A DNA stretch of 64,000 nt from Camellia lanceoleosa (lineage: Eukaryota > Streptophyta > Magnoliopsida > Ericales > Theaceae). The stretch covers positions 100,912,182-100,976,181 of the forward strand of contig CM045761.1 of the NCBI GenBank assembly GCA_025200525.1, in the 5' to 3' direction. Of the stretch, positions 1 through 10,668 are shown piece after piece; within the stretch, counting starts at the first letter, position 1; each line of letters starts with the position of its first letter. A program made the translations under genes and the position numbers. The notes under the pieces were generated by a model. It saw nothing but the letters and a program-made list of their open reading frames with translations, was not told where the DNA came from and ran no database searches.

Positions 1-244
1 AGTTTTCAAAACACTTAACCGAAAAACACTGTGTATGATGTTATAATACATTAAATTCAGTTTCAATTCAAAGATGATTGAGAAACAAAAGTTTCAAGGA
101 GTTCTTGAAACCTTGTGAATAGCATCTCTTTCAAAAACTGCTGATTTCATGTCAAATCTAAAAAGAAATCCTAACCCAAGCTTATATATGTTTTTCCTAA
201 ATTAGAGACCAATCCGAACTAAAAACCATACATGCATTCAAGCA
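1..244. other. Unassigned sequence left of the first LTR
   Basis: AT-rich sequence with no convincing coding or transposon signal. It is repeated at 58030-58273. Confidence 0.4.
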
Positions 245-893
245 TGTTTCTATTAACAAAGGTAATGCTGTGTATTATTCAATGATTAACCAAAAGCTAA
301 AGTACAATATATATACTAAACTACCAAAACCCTGAGGCCCTGTTTGATTGTCCGGAGATAAAATGAAGGATATAATAGCCTTTGGGATTTACATGAGTGT
401 ATGCAATGATAGGATATGTGTAGTGGATAACATATCCTACCATTCTTGTTTGTTAACTCAGGATATGAGTATTGGATATATCATATTTATGTTTGTTTAA
501 CAAAAAATATTGTGGTATATAAGCAAATAATTTCCAAATTTACCCTCCTAACATACATAAATTATATATATTGATTAGAGAAAGGGGTATATATGTCTTT
601 TCAATTCATATCTTGTCCCACTGGAGATTATATAATTGTTGGGGGGGGAGGGGGGTGTGGTATTATATATCCTGCCATTTTGGAGGATACACAATCCATC
701 CACATATCATATCTCATTTAAAAAAAAAAATTACAAACAAGTGACATATGGGACCCACCAGATCTCCAATCCAACTATTTATCTCCAACCATCAAACAAA
801 GCCTAAAGTCCTAATTACAAGCATAAGACTAAAATACCTTTAAGTGAAAGATAGAATAACAATAATATAAAATACAGATATTTCACACACACA
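245..893 (-). repeat. Copia LTR, minus strand, interrupted by a MITE
   Basis: Read on the minus strand, this begins TGTGTG right after a purine tract (AAAAGGG) and ends in ACA. It aligns with the plus-strand LTR at 4020-4186: both share the TATTTTATATTA start, the TTAGTCTT..CTTGTAATTAGGA middle and an end containing TCATT.AATAATACA. It is the 3' LTR of the minus-strand copia remnant at 894-3010. About 470 bp of it is an inserted MITE (336-803). Without that the LTR is about 180 bp. Confidence 0.75.
336..803. mobile_element. Tourist-like (PIF/Harbinger) MITE
   Basis: Terminal inverted repeats begin GGCCCTGTTTGATTG on the left; the right end, reverse complemented, begins GGCTTTGTTTGATGG. The flanking trinucleotides are TGA (333-335) and TAA (804-806). 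The uninterrupted LTR relative at 4020-4186 has a single TAA at this point, so the target site was TAA, as usual for Tourist elements. It is 468 bp long and non-coding, with a G-rich run near 641-657. The right duplicate carries it at 58365-58832. Confidence 0.8.
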
Positions 894-3010
894 CCCTTTT
901 CAATTGAGGATGCGAGCGCAAAAAGCACAGACAATTTGTCAAGAAGCAAACGAAAACGGGCTATAGTGTGAGTCTTCATAAAGAAGTCAGCCAACTAGAG
1001 AGAGAAAAGAACAAAAAGGATAGTAATAGTGCCAGCTTGAAGATGTTGCCTAACAAAGTGACAATCTATCTCAATATGCTTCGTACGCTTATAAAAGACC
1101 AAATTATGGGCAATCTATATGACACTTTGATTGTCACAATACAAAAAAGTTGAGGAAGAAAGAGAAACACCCATATCAGGATGAAGCCAACGAAACCAAA
1201 CTATCTCAAAAGTAGCATGAGTCATGGCACGGTATTCAGCCTCAGCGGTGGAGTGAGCAACAACAACCTATTTCTTACTTTTTCAAGAGATGGGAGAATC
1301 TCCTAGAAAAACACAAAGACCAAAGGTAGATTTGCGATTAGAGATATCACTGGCCCAATCAACATCAACATAGGAATGATGAGTCAAGTCCAAAGAAGCA
1401 GACAGAAGAAGGCATTGCAACAAAGTACCACGAAGGTAGCAAAGAGTACAGAGCAAGGCAGCCCAATAGATGGAACAAGGAGCAAAGACAAAATGGTTGA
1501 GAATGTGCACAACATAAGAGATATCGAGACGGGTCACAGTGAGATAAACAAGGCACCCAACCAACTCACGATAGAGAGTGGGATCCTCAAGAGGAATACC
1601 ATCAAAAGCTAAAAACTTAGCATGCAATTCAATAGGAGTGTCAACAGTTTTGTCATCAGTGAGATTGGCGCAAGAAAGGATACCACTAGCATATTTAGTC
1701 TGAGATAGAAGATACCCAGTAGGAGAAGTGGCAACCTCAATACCAACAAAATACTGAAGAGATCCCAAATCTTTCATCTCAAATGCCTAAAACAACTAAC
1801 GCTTAACCTCCTGAATAGTGTGAGAGTCGAATCCGGTAATGATCATATCATCCACATACAAGAGAAGGAGAACCAGGCCAGCAGAAGTACGACGAACAAA
1901 CAAAGTACAATCATGAAGACTTGGGCAAAAGCCAAGCTGAAGTGCAACAAAGTGAAATCTCTCATACCAAACACAAGAAGACTGCTTGCGACCATAAAGA
2001 GCACGGTGAAGATAACAAACAAGATCAGGAGGGTAAGAGAGGCCAAGTGGAGGACGCATATACACTTCTTGAGCAAGATACCCATTAAGAAAAGCATTCT
2101 TGAAAGCTAACTGAAATAAGGCCCATTGATGTGCAGCAACAACAAAGATAAAAGTGCGAACAGTATCTTGGCAACAGGGGGCAAAAGTCTCGTCATAATT
2201 AATCCCATATTTCTAAGAAAACCCTTGTGCAACCAAACGAGCTTTGTACCGTTTCCAAGAACCATTAGAAAGAGTCTTAACCTTATAGACCTATTTGCAA
2301 CCCACAATATTCTTACTAGCAAGTAATGGAACCAAGTCCCAAGTCTAAACTTTAGCCAAAGCAATTAACTCATCATTCATGGCGGCAACCAAATCGAATC
2401 ATAATAAGCTTCTTTGAAGGACCTGTGCTCAAAATAAGTATGAAGACAAAAGAGAAAAGACTGATAGGAGGCAGAGAACATGTATTACTGAAACCAAGTC
2501 TCGCCGAAGGATGACGGTTTCGAGTGGGATAGTGAGATGCAAGAGGAGCAAGATCCAGAGAGACAACGGGGGGCAGTATAGCGAGAGGAAGGAGAGCTTG
2601 GAGGTGCTTTGTGAAGGAGGAGCTAACAAAGGATCTGGAGCCGGTGAATAAGGAGATAGCGAAGGATCTAGAGTGCTCGCAGGAGGCAAAGTGGACACTT
2701 AAGATTAGAAACAAACTTATCAAAGGGACAAGTGTGGAAGGTATAGTGTAGTAGGGAAGAATTTCCAAAAAATTGACATGCTGAGACACATATAGCTTTT
2801 TGGTCATAGGATCATAACACTGATAACTCTTTTGATGAATGCCATACCCTAAAAACACATATAGGACACAACGGGAACTAAGCTTGGAGCGATCCCATTT
2901 GGGGAGAAGAACGCAACATGCAAAGCCAAAAACACGAAGAAGAGAGTAATTGGGAATGGTATCAAGGAGGCGCTCATATGGAGAGGAACTTGAGAGAAGA
3001 GTAGGCGCTC
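894..3010 (-). pseudogene. Copia pol remnant (integrase C-end, RT, RNase H)
   Basis: Minus-strand coding remains in pol order. Near 2373-2990 is the integrase tail and linker (PNYSLLRVFGFACCVLLPKW, then FLGYGIHQKSYQCYDPMTKK). Reverse transcriptase follows at 1796-2364 with MYMRPPLGL, ALYGRKQSS and the catalytic YVDD (about 1847-1858). RT end and RNase H are at about 900-1777 (LGSLQYFVGIEV, YVDVDWASDISNRKST). Stops and frameshifts break it, for example near 2065-2107 and near 1283, and gag, protease and the integrase core are missing. It joins the opposite-strand fragment at about 3010-3040. Confidence 0.88.
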
Positions 3011-3029
3011 ATCAGCCCCTCCAAGATTA

Positions 3030-4019
3030 GTCTACTTTAGCCATTTCTTCTGCTCCCATAGTTGGGAAATTTGCTATGTCCAAGTCTAGGGGTAAATGTC
3101 ACTCTAGTGATCATAATTAAATTACCAATGATTATTATCAAAAAGAACAACATGATCGGGAACATTGTTGGAAGTTGCATTGTCATCCTATCCACTGGCG
3201 AGGTGGTGGTCGTGGTGGTCCCAGTGGCCGTGGCAGTACTGTTCGCTCTCATGCTCATCTCTCGAAGTCCTCTGCAAGCACTTCGGGCGATTCTACAACT
3301 CTTTTCCATGATGAGTTACACACTCTTCAGCGTCTAATGGCTCTACTTGATTCTTCTTCTGCCACTACTTCTAATCCTCATTCTTCTAACTTTGCTTTCA
3401 CAAGTATTCGTACAAGTGCCATGAGTATCGCCTCTTCATGTCCTTGGATTATTAACTCTGGTGCTACCGATCATATGACAAGTTTGTCCAATCATTTCCA
3501 CTCTTACTCTCCTTGTTCAGGCAAGAAAAAAGTATGAGATGCTGATGGGTTCTTATCCTCTGATTAGGCAAGTGACATCTTTGATTGCAAATCTACCTCT
3601 AGTCATTGAGTTTTTATAAAAGATTCTCTCATCTCTTGGAAAAGTAAGAACAATCTGTTGTTGCTCACTCCGCAGCTAAGGCTGAATACCGTGTTATAGC
3701 TCATGCTACTTTCAAGATAGTTTGACTTCGTTGACTTCTTTCTAATATGGATGTTTCTCTCTCTTCCCCGAATCCGTTGTATTGTCATAATCAAAGTACA
3801 AATTGCACATAATTCAGTCTTTCATGAGCGTGCAAAGCATATTAAGATAGATTCTCACTTTGTTAGGCAGCATCTTCAACCTAGCACTATCACTCTCCCT
3901 TTTGTTCCCTTCTCATTGCAGTTGGCTGATTTTTTTATGAAGATTCACACTACTCATTTTCTTTTCTTCTTGCAAACTTTCGATGCTTTCTGCACTTACA
4001 TCCTCAATTTGAAAAGGGG
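3030..4019 (+). pseudogene. Internally deleted copia element (gag end, protease, RNase H end)
   Basis: Plus-strand remains of a copia element. A decayed gag zinc-knuckle region (QKEQHDREHCWKLHCHP) comes first, then a linker and the protease start WIINSGATDHMTSL at about 3445-3490. After SYSPCSGKKK the sequence jumps directly into RNase H (ASDIFDCKSTSSH, SLISWKSKN, HNSVFHERAKHIKIDSHF, RQHLQPSTITLPFVP). Integrase and RT are therefore deleted. Several stops occur. The gag part is close to that of the copia element at 52.5-57.3 kb. A purine tract precedes the LTR at 4020. Confidence 0.85.
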
Positions 4020-4186
4020 TGTGAATATGTATTTTATATTAGTGTTATTCTCTATCTTAATTAAGGGTAGTTTAGTCTTCTTCTTGTAATTAGGATATTA
4101 GGTTTTTAATAGTTTAGTATATATATTGTCCTAAGCCCCTTTGGTTCATCATTCAATAATACAGATCATTAACTTTGTTTATAACA
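4020..4186 (+). repeat. Copia 3' LTR, about 167 bp
   Basis: It starts TGTGAATATG directly after the purine tract GAAAAGGGG and ends TTATAACA. It is the same family as the minus-strand LTR at 245-893, so this composite has two 3' LTRs facing outwards. No matching 5-bp flanking duplication was found. Confidence 0.7.
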
Positions 4187-4440
4187 GACACAAGGCCAAT
4201 CCACGTGTTAGCTTTTTTTAATACCTTTGTCATTTTAGAATTGTGTGTGAAATGTGTCCGATTAGTCATTGTGGATCGCTAGTTCAAAGATACGTCTACT
4301 ATGCCATCCAGACAAACTTTAATGTGTTTCACTAATTGAATAGTTCAAATCATAAGATACCTCTTGCTTATGCACAAGTCTACCAAGAGAATTGGGACTT
4401 CTTTATTTTGAAAATGGTAAGGGATTGTTGGTGAATTTTT
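4187..4440. other. Unassigned spacer between copia fragments
   Basis: No confident coding or repeat structure. It ends at a gag fragment on the plus strand. Confidence 0.35.
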
Positions 4441-4506
4441 GAGATCTTACAATTGAGGAATTGGTTCAACACCTCCATGTGGAGGAAGAGTCAATAATCA
4501 AGCAGG
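4441..4506 (+). pseudogene. Copia gag fragment
   Basis: A short in-frame stretch reads DLTIEELVQHLHVEEESI, the conserved gag helix segment of a copia lineage different from the first pair. It abuts a minus-strand fragment of the same kind, forming an inverted junction near 4506. Confidence 0.6.
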
Positions 4507-5196
4507 TGAGCAAAACTAAGAATATTATCAATATTGAGTTTAAACGTCCTCTCATACAACTAACTCTTCCCAACAAAAGTACCACCCTTAGACAGGACAA
4601 ATTTGTCCTACTTCAAAACTATTTTGAAGTCATGCTTATTAAGCAAGCTTCCGGATACAAGATTCTTTCAGAGTTTTAGTACATGATACACGTCGATAAG
4701 CGTCAGGATCTTCCTAGAAGTGAACAACAGATCCACCCCTTTCCTTTCCTTTGATTGTGGCAGTTGAGGAGTTTCCCATGTAAAGAACTAAGTCATCTGA
4801 TAGGCAGTGAAAGCTTCTTGTCATTGCAGACACGCCTTGTAGCACATAAGTCGATCTACCGATCTCCAGTGTCTTCAAGGAGATTCACCTCCGAAATGAC
4901 TACCACGAAATTCTTTTTTGGCTCCAATGCTCCTAGTTTCTTCTTCTTGAGAGACCGACAATCTTGCTTGTAGTGCCTTGCTTTACCATAGTGCTAGCAT
5001 TCACCCTTCTTCTTTGCGTTCTGGTCATTGCTCCTATGAAACTTTTGCTTCCGAGAATACTACTTGGCTTTTTTTCCTTCTTCCATCAGATGAACCTTAG
5101 AGGTATTAGCCCCTAGTTCTTCCCTACTTTCTTGATGCCTTGACTCTTCCTTCACAAGGAGGTGTTGAGCCAGTTCCTCAATAGTAAGATCTAGAT
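4507..5196 (-). pseudogene. Copia gag-protease-integrase start, broken
   Basis: Read from right to left on the minus strand: DLTIEELAQHLLVKEESRHQ (gag), a lysine-rich stretch, a decayed zinc knuckle (C.HYGKARHYKQDCRSLKKK, first Cys-X2-Cys damaged), and a protease remnant near 4790-4860 where a DTGATRHVC-type motif is recognisable but mutated. GNSSTATIKG follows, and then NLVSGSLLNKH typical of the pre-integrase region. Several stops. The gag start is cut exactly where the LTR at 5197 begins. Confidence 0.75.
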
Positions 5197-6262
5197 TGTT
5201 GGGGAATTTTTAAAAATAAAATGGGTTAGTTTTTTATTCTTTTTCAAAACCTTCCTTATTCTCTTTGGAAAGCTCTTTTAGCTTTATGGCTTGTCCCACA
5301 TCGAAAACATGAGAGAACGTTGTAAAGTTAATAAACACTCACATGAAGTATTCCCTTGAATAAGAAATTGTAGGAAAGGTGCTAAAGTGTATGCTCACAC
5401 ACCATAAAGATGGTGCTTCGCACCATTTGCACACGCGCATATGCGTGGCATGGGTAGTAGGCTATGTGGCATTTGATAGTGCACTTTGCACTTAGCACAA
5501 ACGCATTGTGCAAGGCACTATGGAGACGCTTTCTAGTGGGTTCAAAACGTCTACGTGTCGATGATGTGGCATGGTCCAAGTTGGCATGTGGTGGCACTAA
5601 CGTGGAACACAATCAGCACCACGTGGCAATGAGGTGACACATCCAATCAAACGGTGGTATGTCTAATGCAGGATATAAGAAGCTCAAGAAAGGCTAAATT
5701 CAAAGAATGGATGATATTTAGACATTGGCATGATTTCAAAGAGATCCTAATAGGAATTTTATATAATAATGTTTCTAGTATTATTAGAGTCTTATTTTAT
5801 GATTGTTTTTATGTTTTATAGAATTTTTTGGTCAAGGATATTTTGGTAATTTTTATTATTGTTGTTATGGGTTATAGGGGTCACCCATGGGTTATCTTGG
5901 GAGTCATGTTATTTAATTGAGTTTTATTTATATTTCTTATTTGGTTTTAAATTAGTTTTAGAAGTCTAAGATATTATAGTATCCTTTTTTGGTTCTAATT
6001 GGTTTAGGAAGTCTCTAAAGTCTATATAAAGTCATGTAATGCTTCTAATTCAATAGAATTGATATTTTAGGAAATTTTCAGAGCTTTTGAAGCTTCTTAT
6101 ACATTGTGTGATGCAATCAAACCCTAGGTGCGATGCCTAAGGAATTCTAAGAGTGATTCCTAGACTTATTTTTCTTCTTCTTCTCTGCTTTATTCTTCTT
6201 TCTGTTTCATTTTACTATTCTTAGATTACCGTTCACGAGTCACTGTTTACAGCCTCATAACA
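5197..6262 (+). repeat. Long copia-type LTR
   Basis: It starts TGTTGGGGAATTTTT and contains TTGTCCCACATCGAAAA, a stretch common near the start of plant copia LTRs. GC-richer repeats of CACGTGTC/ACGTGGCA type lie near 5550-5640. A TATA box (6022-6030) is followed by a T-rich leader. The right end near 6262 is uncertain and no primer-binding site follows, so it may be solo or truncated. It sits directly against a gag fragment of opposite strand. The right duplicate has its first 789 bp at 63212-64000. Confidence 0.55.
6022..6030 (+). promoter_or_regulatory. LTR TATA box
   Basis: CTATATAAA lies in the interior of the long LTR, where a U3/R boundary is expected. Confidence 0.45.
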
Positions 6263-6379
6263 GCCTGTAAAACAGTACCACAATCTCATTTTTTATACTC
6301 AAACTCTTACCCCTTTATCACCCAATGCAAACCCTTCAAAACCCTATATTCTTGTTGTGATTTCGGCTATAAAACCCAA

Positions 6380-7000
6380 TTAAAATCAGCCCCAAAAGCT
6401 CAGATTTGCTACTGTCACTACTTGTCCTGCATCAATGTCCATCACAATTGGTGTAGTCGCGGTCGTTGATCATCTAAGCACGCAATCGTGCGGTGCAGAT
6501 TGCACCCGCTCACAATCAGATGTGTCTCATCACTACCCCATTCGAGTAAGACAAGATCTAGACCATTAGAACTTGATCCAACAATCATATCTGATTAGGT
6601 GCGATCAAAGATCACGATCCTTCCAATCGGGTGCATCCAGGTCTATAAATAGGCATGCGATCAGGCCATTCAATTCATTATATCCAATAAATTTGATAGA
6701 CAAGTTCTAAAATCTATTCTCTCTCTCTCTCTCTCTCTCTCTCTTGATTTCGAATTCGAATTCGAATTTTCAATCAAGAGCTTTCTATTATTTGATATTT
6801 TGTTATTCTGAAGAAACAAAATATCGAACCCTGATTCTCTGGCTTTCGTTTTAAACGAAGGTATTCTGATCTGTCTTCGTTTGTGCAAACGTAGACAAAA
6901 GATCTTTAGATCAACTTCATTGTATCCTAATAGGCGGATTTGCTGGTAACTTGGTGCACACCATCTGTTGGGGACAAATATTGTCTTTAAGAAAGCGACG
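6380..7000 (+). repeat. Second LTR-like promoter and leader
   Basis: TCTATAAATAGG at 6642-6653 is followed by a CT microsatellite (6717-6744), a GAATTC-rich stretch, and an end-like GGTGCACACC..TGTTGGGGACAAAT near 6950-6980 that resembles the LTR-to-internal boundary of plant retroelements. No coding domain follows, so the assignment is tentative. Confidence 0.35.
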
Positions 7001-7670
7001 TTCATAACATAACTGAAAGTGTAGTATTGCAAGCTGCTATTCTAAACATTAGTCATCATCATCGTCATTCCGAAGGATTTGCAACAACATAATCCTGAAC
7101 ATATTTAGTTAATTAATTCATGACTAAGACAAATAGGTAAGGATTACCTAAAGCTAACCCTTGATGCAACTCTATAGTAACTGGAAATTCACTAGTCTCT
7201 TTTGCAGTTGAACTAATTATAGTCACAGCTTAAATACTATGACACATCTCATGACTTGTTTACTCTTCATATTATTAAAGTGAATGTCCTCATTTTACCA
7301 TTTGCATTTCCATTTCCATTTCCATTTAAGTCAAGATGTACACATAAATAATAGGATATTGTAAACCTCCATTTGAATTTGATGGAAATATCAAATAATG
7401 AAATTCCAAATAAAATAAAAGTCAACTCCTCCTACCAAGAACAAAATATGAGTTTTTTTGGATTAGCTAAAAATAGAAACTTCTCCTATATACGGTATAC
7501 GCTAAAACCTAAAATGTCATAGTTCCACTCTTAGCATCTAATTAGAATATGCAAAAGAAGATTGATCATAGCAACTTTAACTTTGGGTATTCACAAAGAT
7601 TGGATCTGATCATGCATCACATCACATTGTCTTCTAAATGTGTTGAATCTTCGGAGCAATTCAACACTTG
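7001..7670. other. Unassigned AT-rich spacer
   Basis: No coding or repeat structure that I can support, apart from short TTTCCA repeats near 7302-7326. Confidence 0.4.
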
Positions 7671-8102
7671 GATCTAGGGTCTGGCTTCTCTCAAGCTGGC
7701 CATCTCAACTTAAGAGAGTGTTTGAGCTTGGTAGGCCAATTTTGAGCCTGATTTCGGTGATCTGAACCATTCACTTTTTAGGATTTATTAAGTAGAATAT
7801 TCATGCTAAAAATCAAGTGATTGAATACCAGTAGTTATATGATTGAATCAAATTTGTATTACAAAAAATGAATGGCTATTCTTAAAATTATATTTGTCGT
7901 CCACTTTTTTAAAACAAATATGATTCAAACATATAGCTGTCGATGTCTAATTATCTTTATTTTTTTGCACGAATATTCTATGCAATGAGTCCTAAAACGT
8001 AAATGGTTCGGATCGACAAAATTTATCCCAAAATAGAACTATCAAGCCCAAGCACCCTGCCAAGTTGAGATGACAACTTGAGAGAAGCCAAGCCCTAGAT
8101 CT
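7671..8102. mobile_element. Foldback-type MITE with long inverted arms
   Basis: The left arm GATCTAGGGTCTGGCTTCTC and the reverse complement of the right end (GATCTAGGGCTTGGCTTCTC) pair, and pairing continues inward almost to the centre near 7890: ..CTCAACTT.., AACCATTCACTTTTTAGGA, ATATTCATGC, TTGAATCA. It is about 432 bp and non-coding. No clean target-site duplication is visible, so the superfamily is unknown. Confidence 0.7.
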
Positions 8103-8589
8103 ATACACCTAAGCTAAATGCCTAATACACACACTAAATCCTATATCAAATAAAAACAACGACCAAAATGTTGTCCTCTTGAGATGGGGGAATTAGTTCA
8201 GTTCAAAGACATTATAGAGTGACACACAGGGCCAACGTATGTGTACACAAACTTATGTAGCCACAAAATAGTACCTGTTTTGGCATTCCTTGACATCAAT
8301 TGAAGAAAATAGCTTGAGCTTCCTGACGCTAACACCCGCAAGCAAACAAGTCTGAATTCCATAGCAACGAAACACATAAAATTAAATGCAACACAAGATA
8401 TTCATCATTCTTTCCCGCACACAATCTTGTCAATTTGACATAATCAGGGTGTAATTTCATAACTACTTTCTCGAGATAGAAACAAAATCCACGCATTTGA
8501 CATGATCGGTTCTTGGGAAAGAAAAAAAAAATTGAAAGGAAGAAAATAAAAAGTGACCAAACAGGAGGTTTAAGCATGCTTTTGTCATA
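8103..8589. other. Unassigned spacer
   Basis: No supported gene or repeat. Confidence 0.35.
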
Positions 8590-8596
8590 CATTTAG

Positions 8597-8628
8597 TTTG
8601 TGTGTATGTGTGTGCATGTACATGTGTG

Positions 8629-8672
<44 letters not shown>
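8597..8672. repeat. Compound TG/TA/GA microsatellite
   Basis: Consecutive tracts of TG-rich, TA and GA dinucleotides. GA repeats continue near 8690-8702. Confidence 0.9.
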
Positions 8673-8676
<4 letters not shown>

Positions 8677-8731
8677 TACGGGGTAAATGAGGGAGAGAGA
8701 GAGCACGCATCGGAAGGGAGGAGAAGGAGCC

Positions 8732-8818
8732 ATGGGGAAGAGCGTCGCCATTATTAGCAGATGGCCGGAGGCGGGAGAGGCCACAAGAAATAAAACGGTT
8801 GGGACCAAATCCTCCTGA
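8732..8818 (+). CDS. Hypothetical 28-codon reading frame
   Basis: A GC-rich island stands out from AT-rich surroundings. A start codon in a good plant context (GAGCCATGGGG) opens a 28-residue frame (MGKSVAIISRWPEAGE..) after a GA-rich leader-like stretch. I do not recognise it. It could be the first exon of a gene or promoter remnant, or chance. Confidence 0.15.
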   Translation: MGKSVAIISRWPEAGEATRNKTVGTKSS

Positions 8819-9621
8819 TAAAAGATTTGATTAGATGGATAGATAGATTTTTGAGTGTCTCCAGTGAGTGGATAATATGGTATTTTCTCTTTTTATATTC
8901 TATTCTATTCTCTATTTTTGAGAAATTTTACTTCAACACGTCCTTTTGTGTTTGTGTGTACATTTAATGAAATAAAATTTTAAAGATCATTTTATTACGA
9001 AGTAAAATAATCATATTGAACATTATTACACATGCTATAAATTAAATTTAGATTTTTTCTATACATATCTTTAAAAAATAATAATTCTCGATGCACTTCT
9101 ATAGAAAAAACAAAAATTTAATTCCTTCATTGTTTCTCACTTCTCCGACTACCATTCTCGCTCCACTAGTGTAAACTTGAATCCCAGCATCCTATCTTTA
9201 GACTTTGGATTCATCTCTTGCATTCAATTCACTACGTTTGTCGAAACTTTGTCTTGAACTCCTCCGACCACGCCTGAAACTTGTAGTGATTCACCACCGC
9301 ATCTTCAACACTCATCTTCATCTCCCTAGCCTTGTTTCAATTTGAAATGGTGAATCACATTGAACAACAATTCGTCTGCAGTGCCTAACAACGCAATCGA
9401 TTTGTGCTTATTGTCTGATTGTCTTCAATAACTGTAACATTGTATTACCCTCATTAATGGGTGTGGGCTCTGATTCAATGACCCAAAGTCGTTACAACCG
9501 ATCATGACTTGCTCGATCTTCGATGATGGTGATTGTGGCAAAAGAGATTTCAACATTTGGTGTGATGAGTTTGGTGAATTGAGCCATTAAGGTGAGTAAA
9601 CGAGTTCATCGACATCGATAT
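8819..9621. other. Unassigned spacer
   Basis: No supported gene or repeat. AT-rich to 9130, then a less biased stretch to 9600. Confidence 0.35.
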
Positions 9622-10251
9622 TGTCGCAACCCAAACCTGCCCCTAGAGGTTTGGATCATGACCAACCAGTAATCATAAGATTGCCAACGACCTCAGACAG
9701 AAATTTCAAAATATAATTAAATATGTAGGCCTAAAGCGGAAGCAAAATAGAATAATGTTGTCCATTGAGCTGTGCTTATATAACATGAACAAAACACATT
9801 TTCACATACATAAAATATTTACATTCATCTTAAATACATAACCCAAGATCATACAGAAACAAAATGATCTTGATAAAACCAAAGCTTTACAAAACTTGGC
9901 CAAAACAAATGCTAAGGCATAGATGCAGAGGCATATCTCGGGTGGCTTTACAAAAGGGTTGACTCCAAAGCAATCTCTCATGTGGGTTCTCCCGATGCTC
10001 TCCTACACATATATATACAAGGGAGTGAGCTGGAAGCCCAATGAGTAATCTGAATGTGCAGAGGTTAAATGAATGAGTTCCATGACTTGTAAAAAAAATA
10101 ATATAATGTTCTTGACAAAATGATAACATTTCTCGGACACAGAAAATAAATAAAGTGAATCAAAACTTTAACAAACCTTTCATAGTTTAACACATCACGT
10201 GGTACAATTCCAAAATCATTATTAATATTTGACAAAACGATCTATTATATC

Positions 10252-10668
10252 GAGACCATACAGAACATTCACAATGGAACAAAAGCATATGGAACAACGT
10301 CAATGGTTAAGCTTATATAGAACGTCCACTGTGGTCGAGCTCATATAGAACGTCCACATTAAAACGGCTCATACGAAACGTTCACATCGGAACAAGTTCA
10401 TATGGAACATTTATCACAGTTACATATCATACAGAACGTCTATAATGGGTCAATAACATATAGAACGTCTATAACGGGTCGATAACATGCAAAACGTCCA
10501 TAAAGGTACAGAGCCATACAGAATGATTATATACAATCGGAGCCACACAGAACAATCATCAAGACCGACATCATACAGAACTTTTATAACGAATCAATGA
10601 GCTATGCAAAATAATCATCAAAGATCGATATCATAAAGAATGTTTAAAACGAATCATTAGCTTATAGT
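10252..10668. repeat. Degenerate minisatellite, unit about 29 bp
   Basis: About fourteen diverged units with the pattern CATAYAGAACGTYYAYAAYGG plus 8-9 variable bases, for example near 10322, 10350, 10436 and 10466. It lies inside the minus-strand LTR block. Confidence 0.8.

Larger units (their letters stand above)
1..5988. repeat. Large direct duplication, left copy
   Basis: This block recurs at 58030-64000 in the same orientation. The offset is 58029 at the start, 58017 after an 11-bp indel near 2183, and 58012 after a 5-bp indel near 4195. By eye I count roughly 45-50 substitutions, with the first 900 bases essentially identical. The match includes transposon and non-transposon sequence, so it is not just two copies of one element. 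Both outer ends lie outside the window. It may be a recent segmental duplication or a haplotype duplicated in assembly. Confidence 0.95.

Noticed and set aside
968..1153. Plus-strand open frame in the copia remnant
   Set aside because: It is the complement of the minus-strand RNase H and LTR region; no independent support.
3062..3337. Valine-rich plus-strand frame resembling a membrane protein
   Set aside because: It is an off-frame reading of the copia gag zinc-knuckle and linker; the correct frame gives gag and protease words.
8593..8808. 71-codon minus-strand frame with a hydrophobic start
   Set aside because: Its second half translates the GA/TA/TG microsatellite; no homology.
10252..10668. 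Regular repeats as a CRISPR array
   Set aside because: Units are diverged tandem repeats without distinct spacers, in a plant genome.
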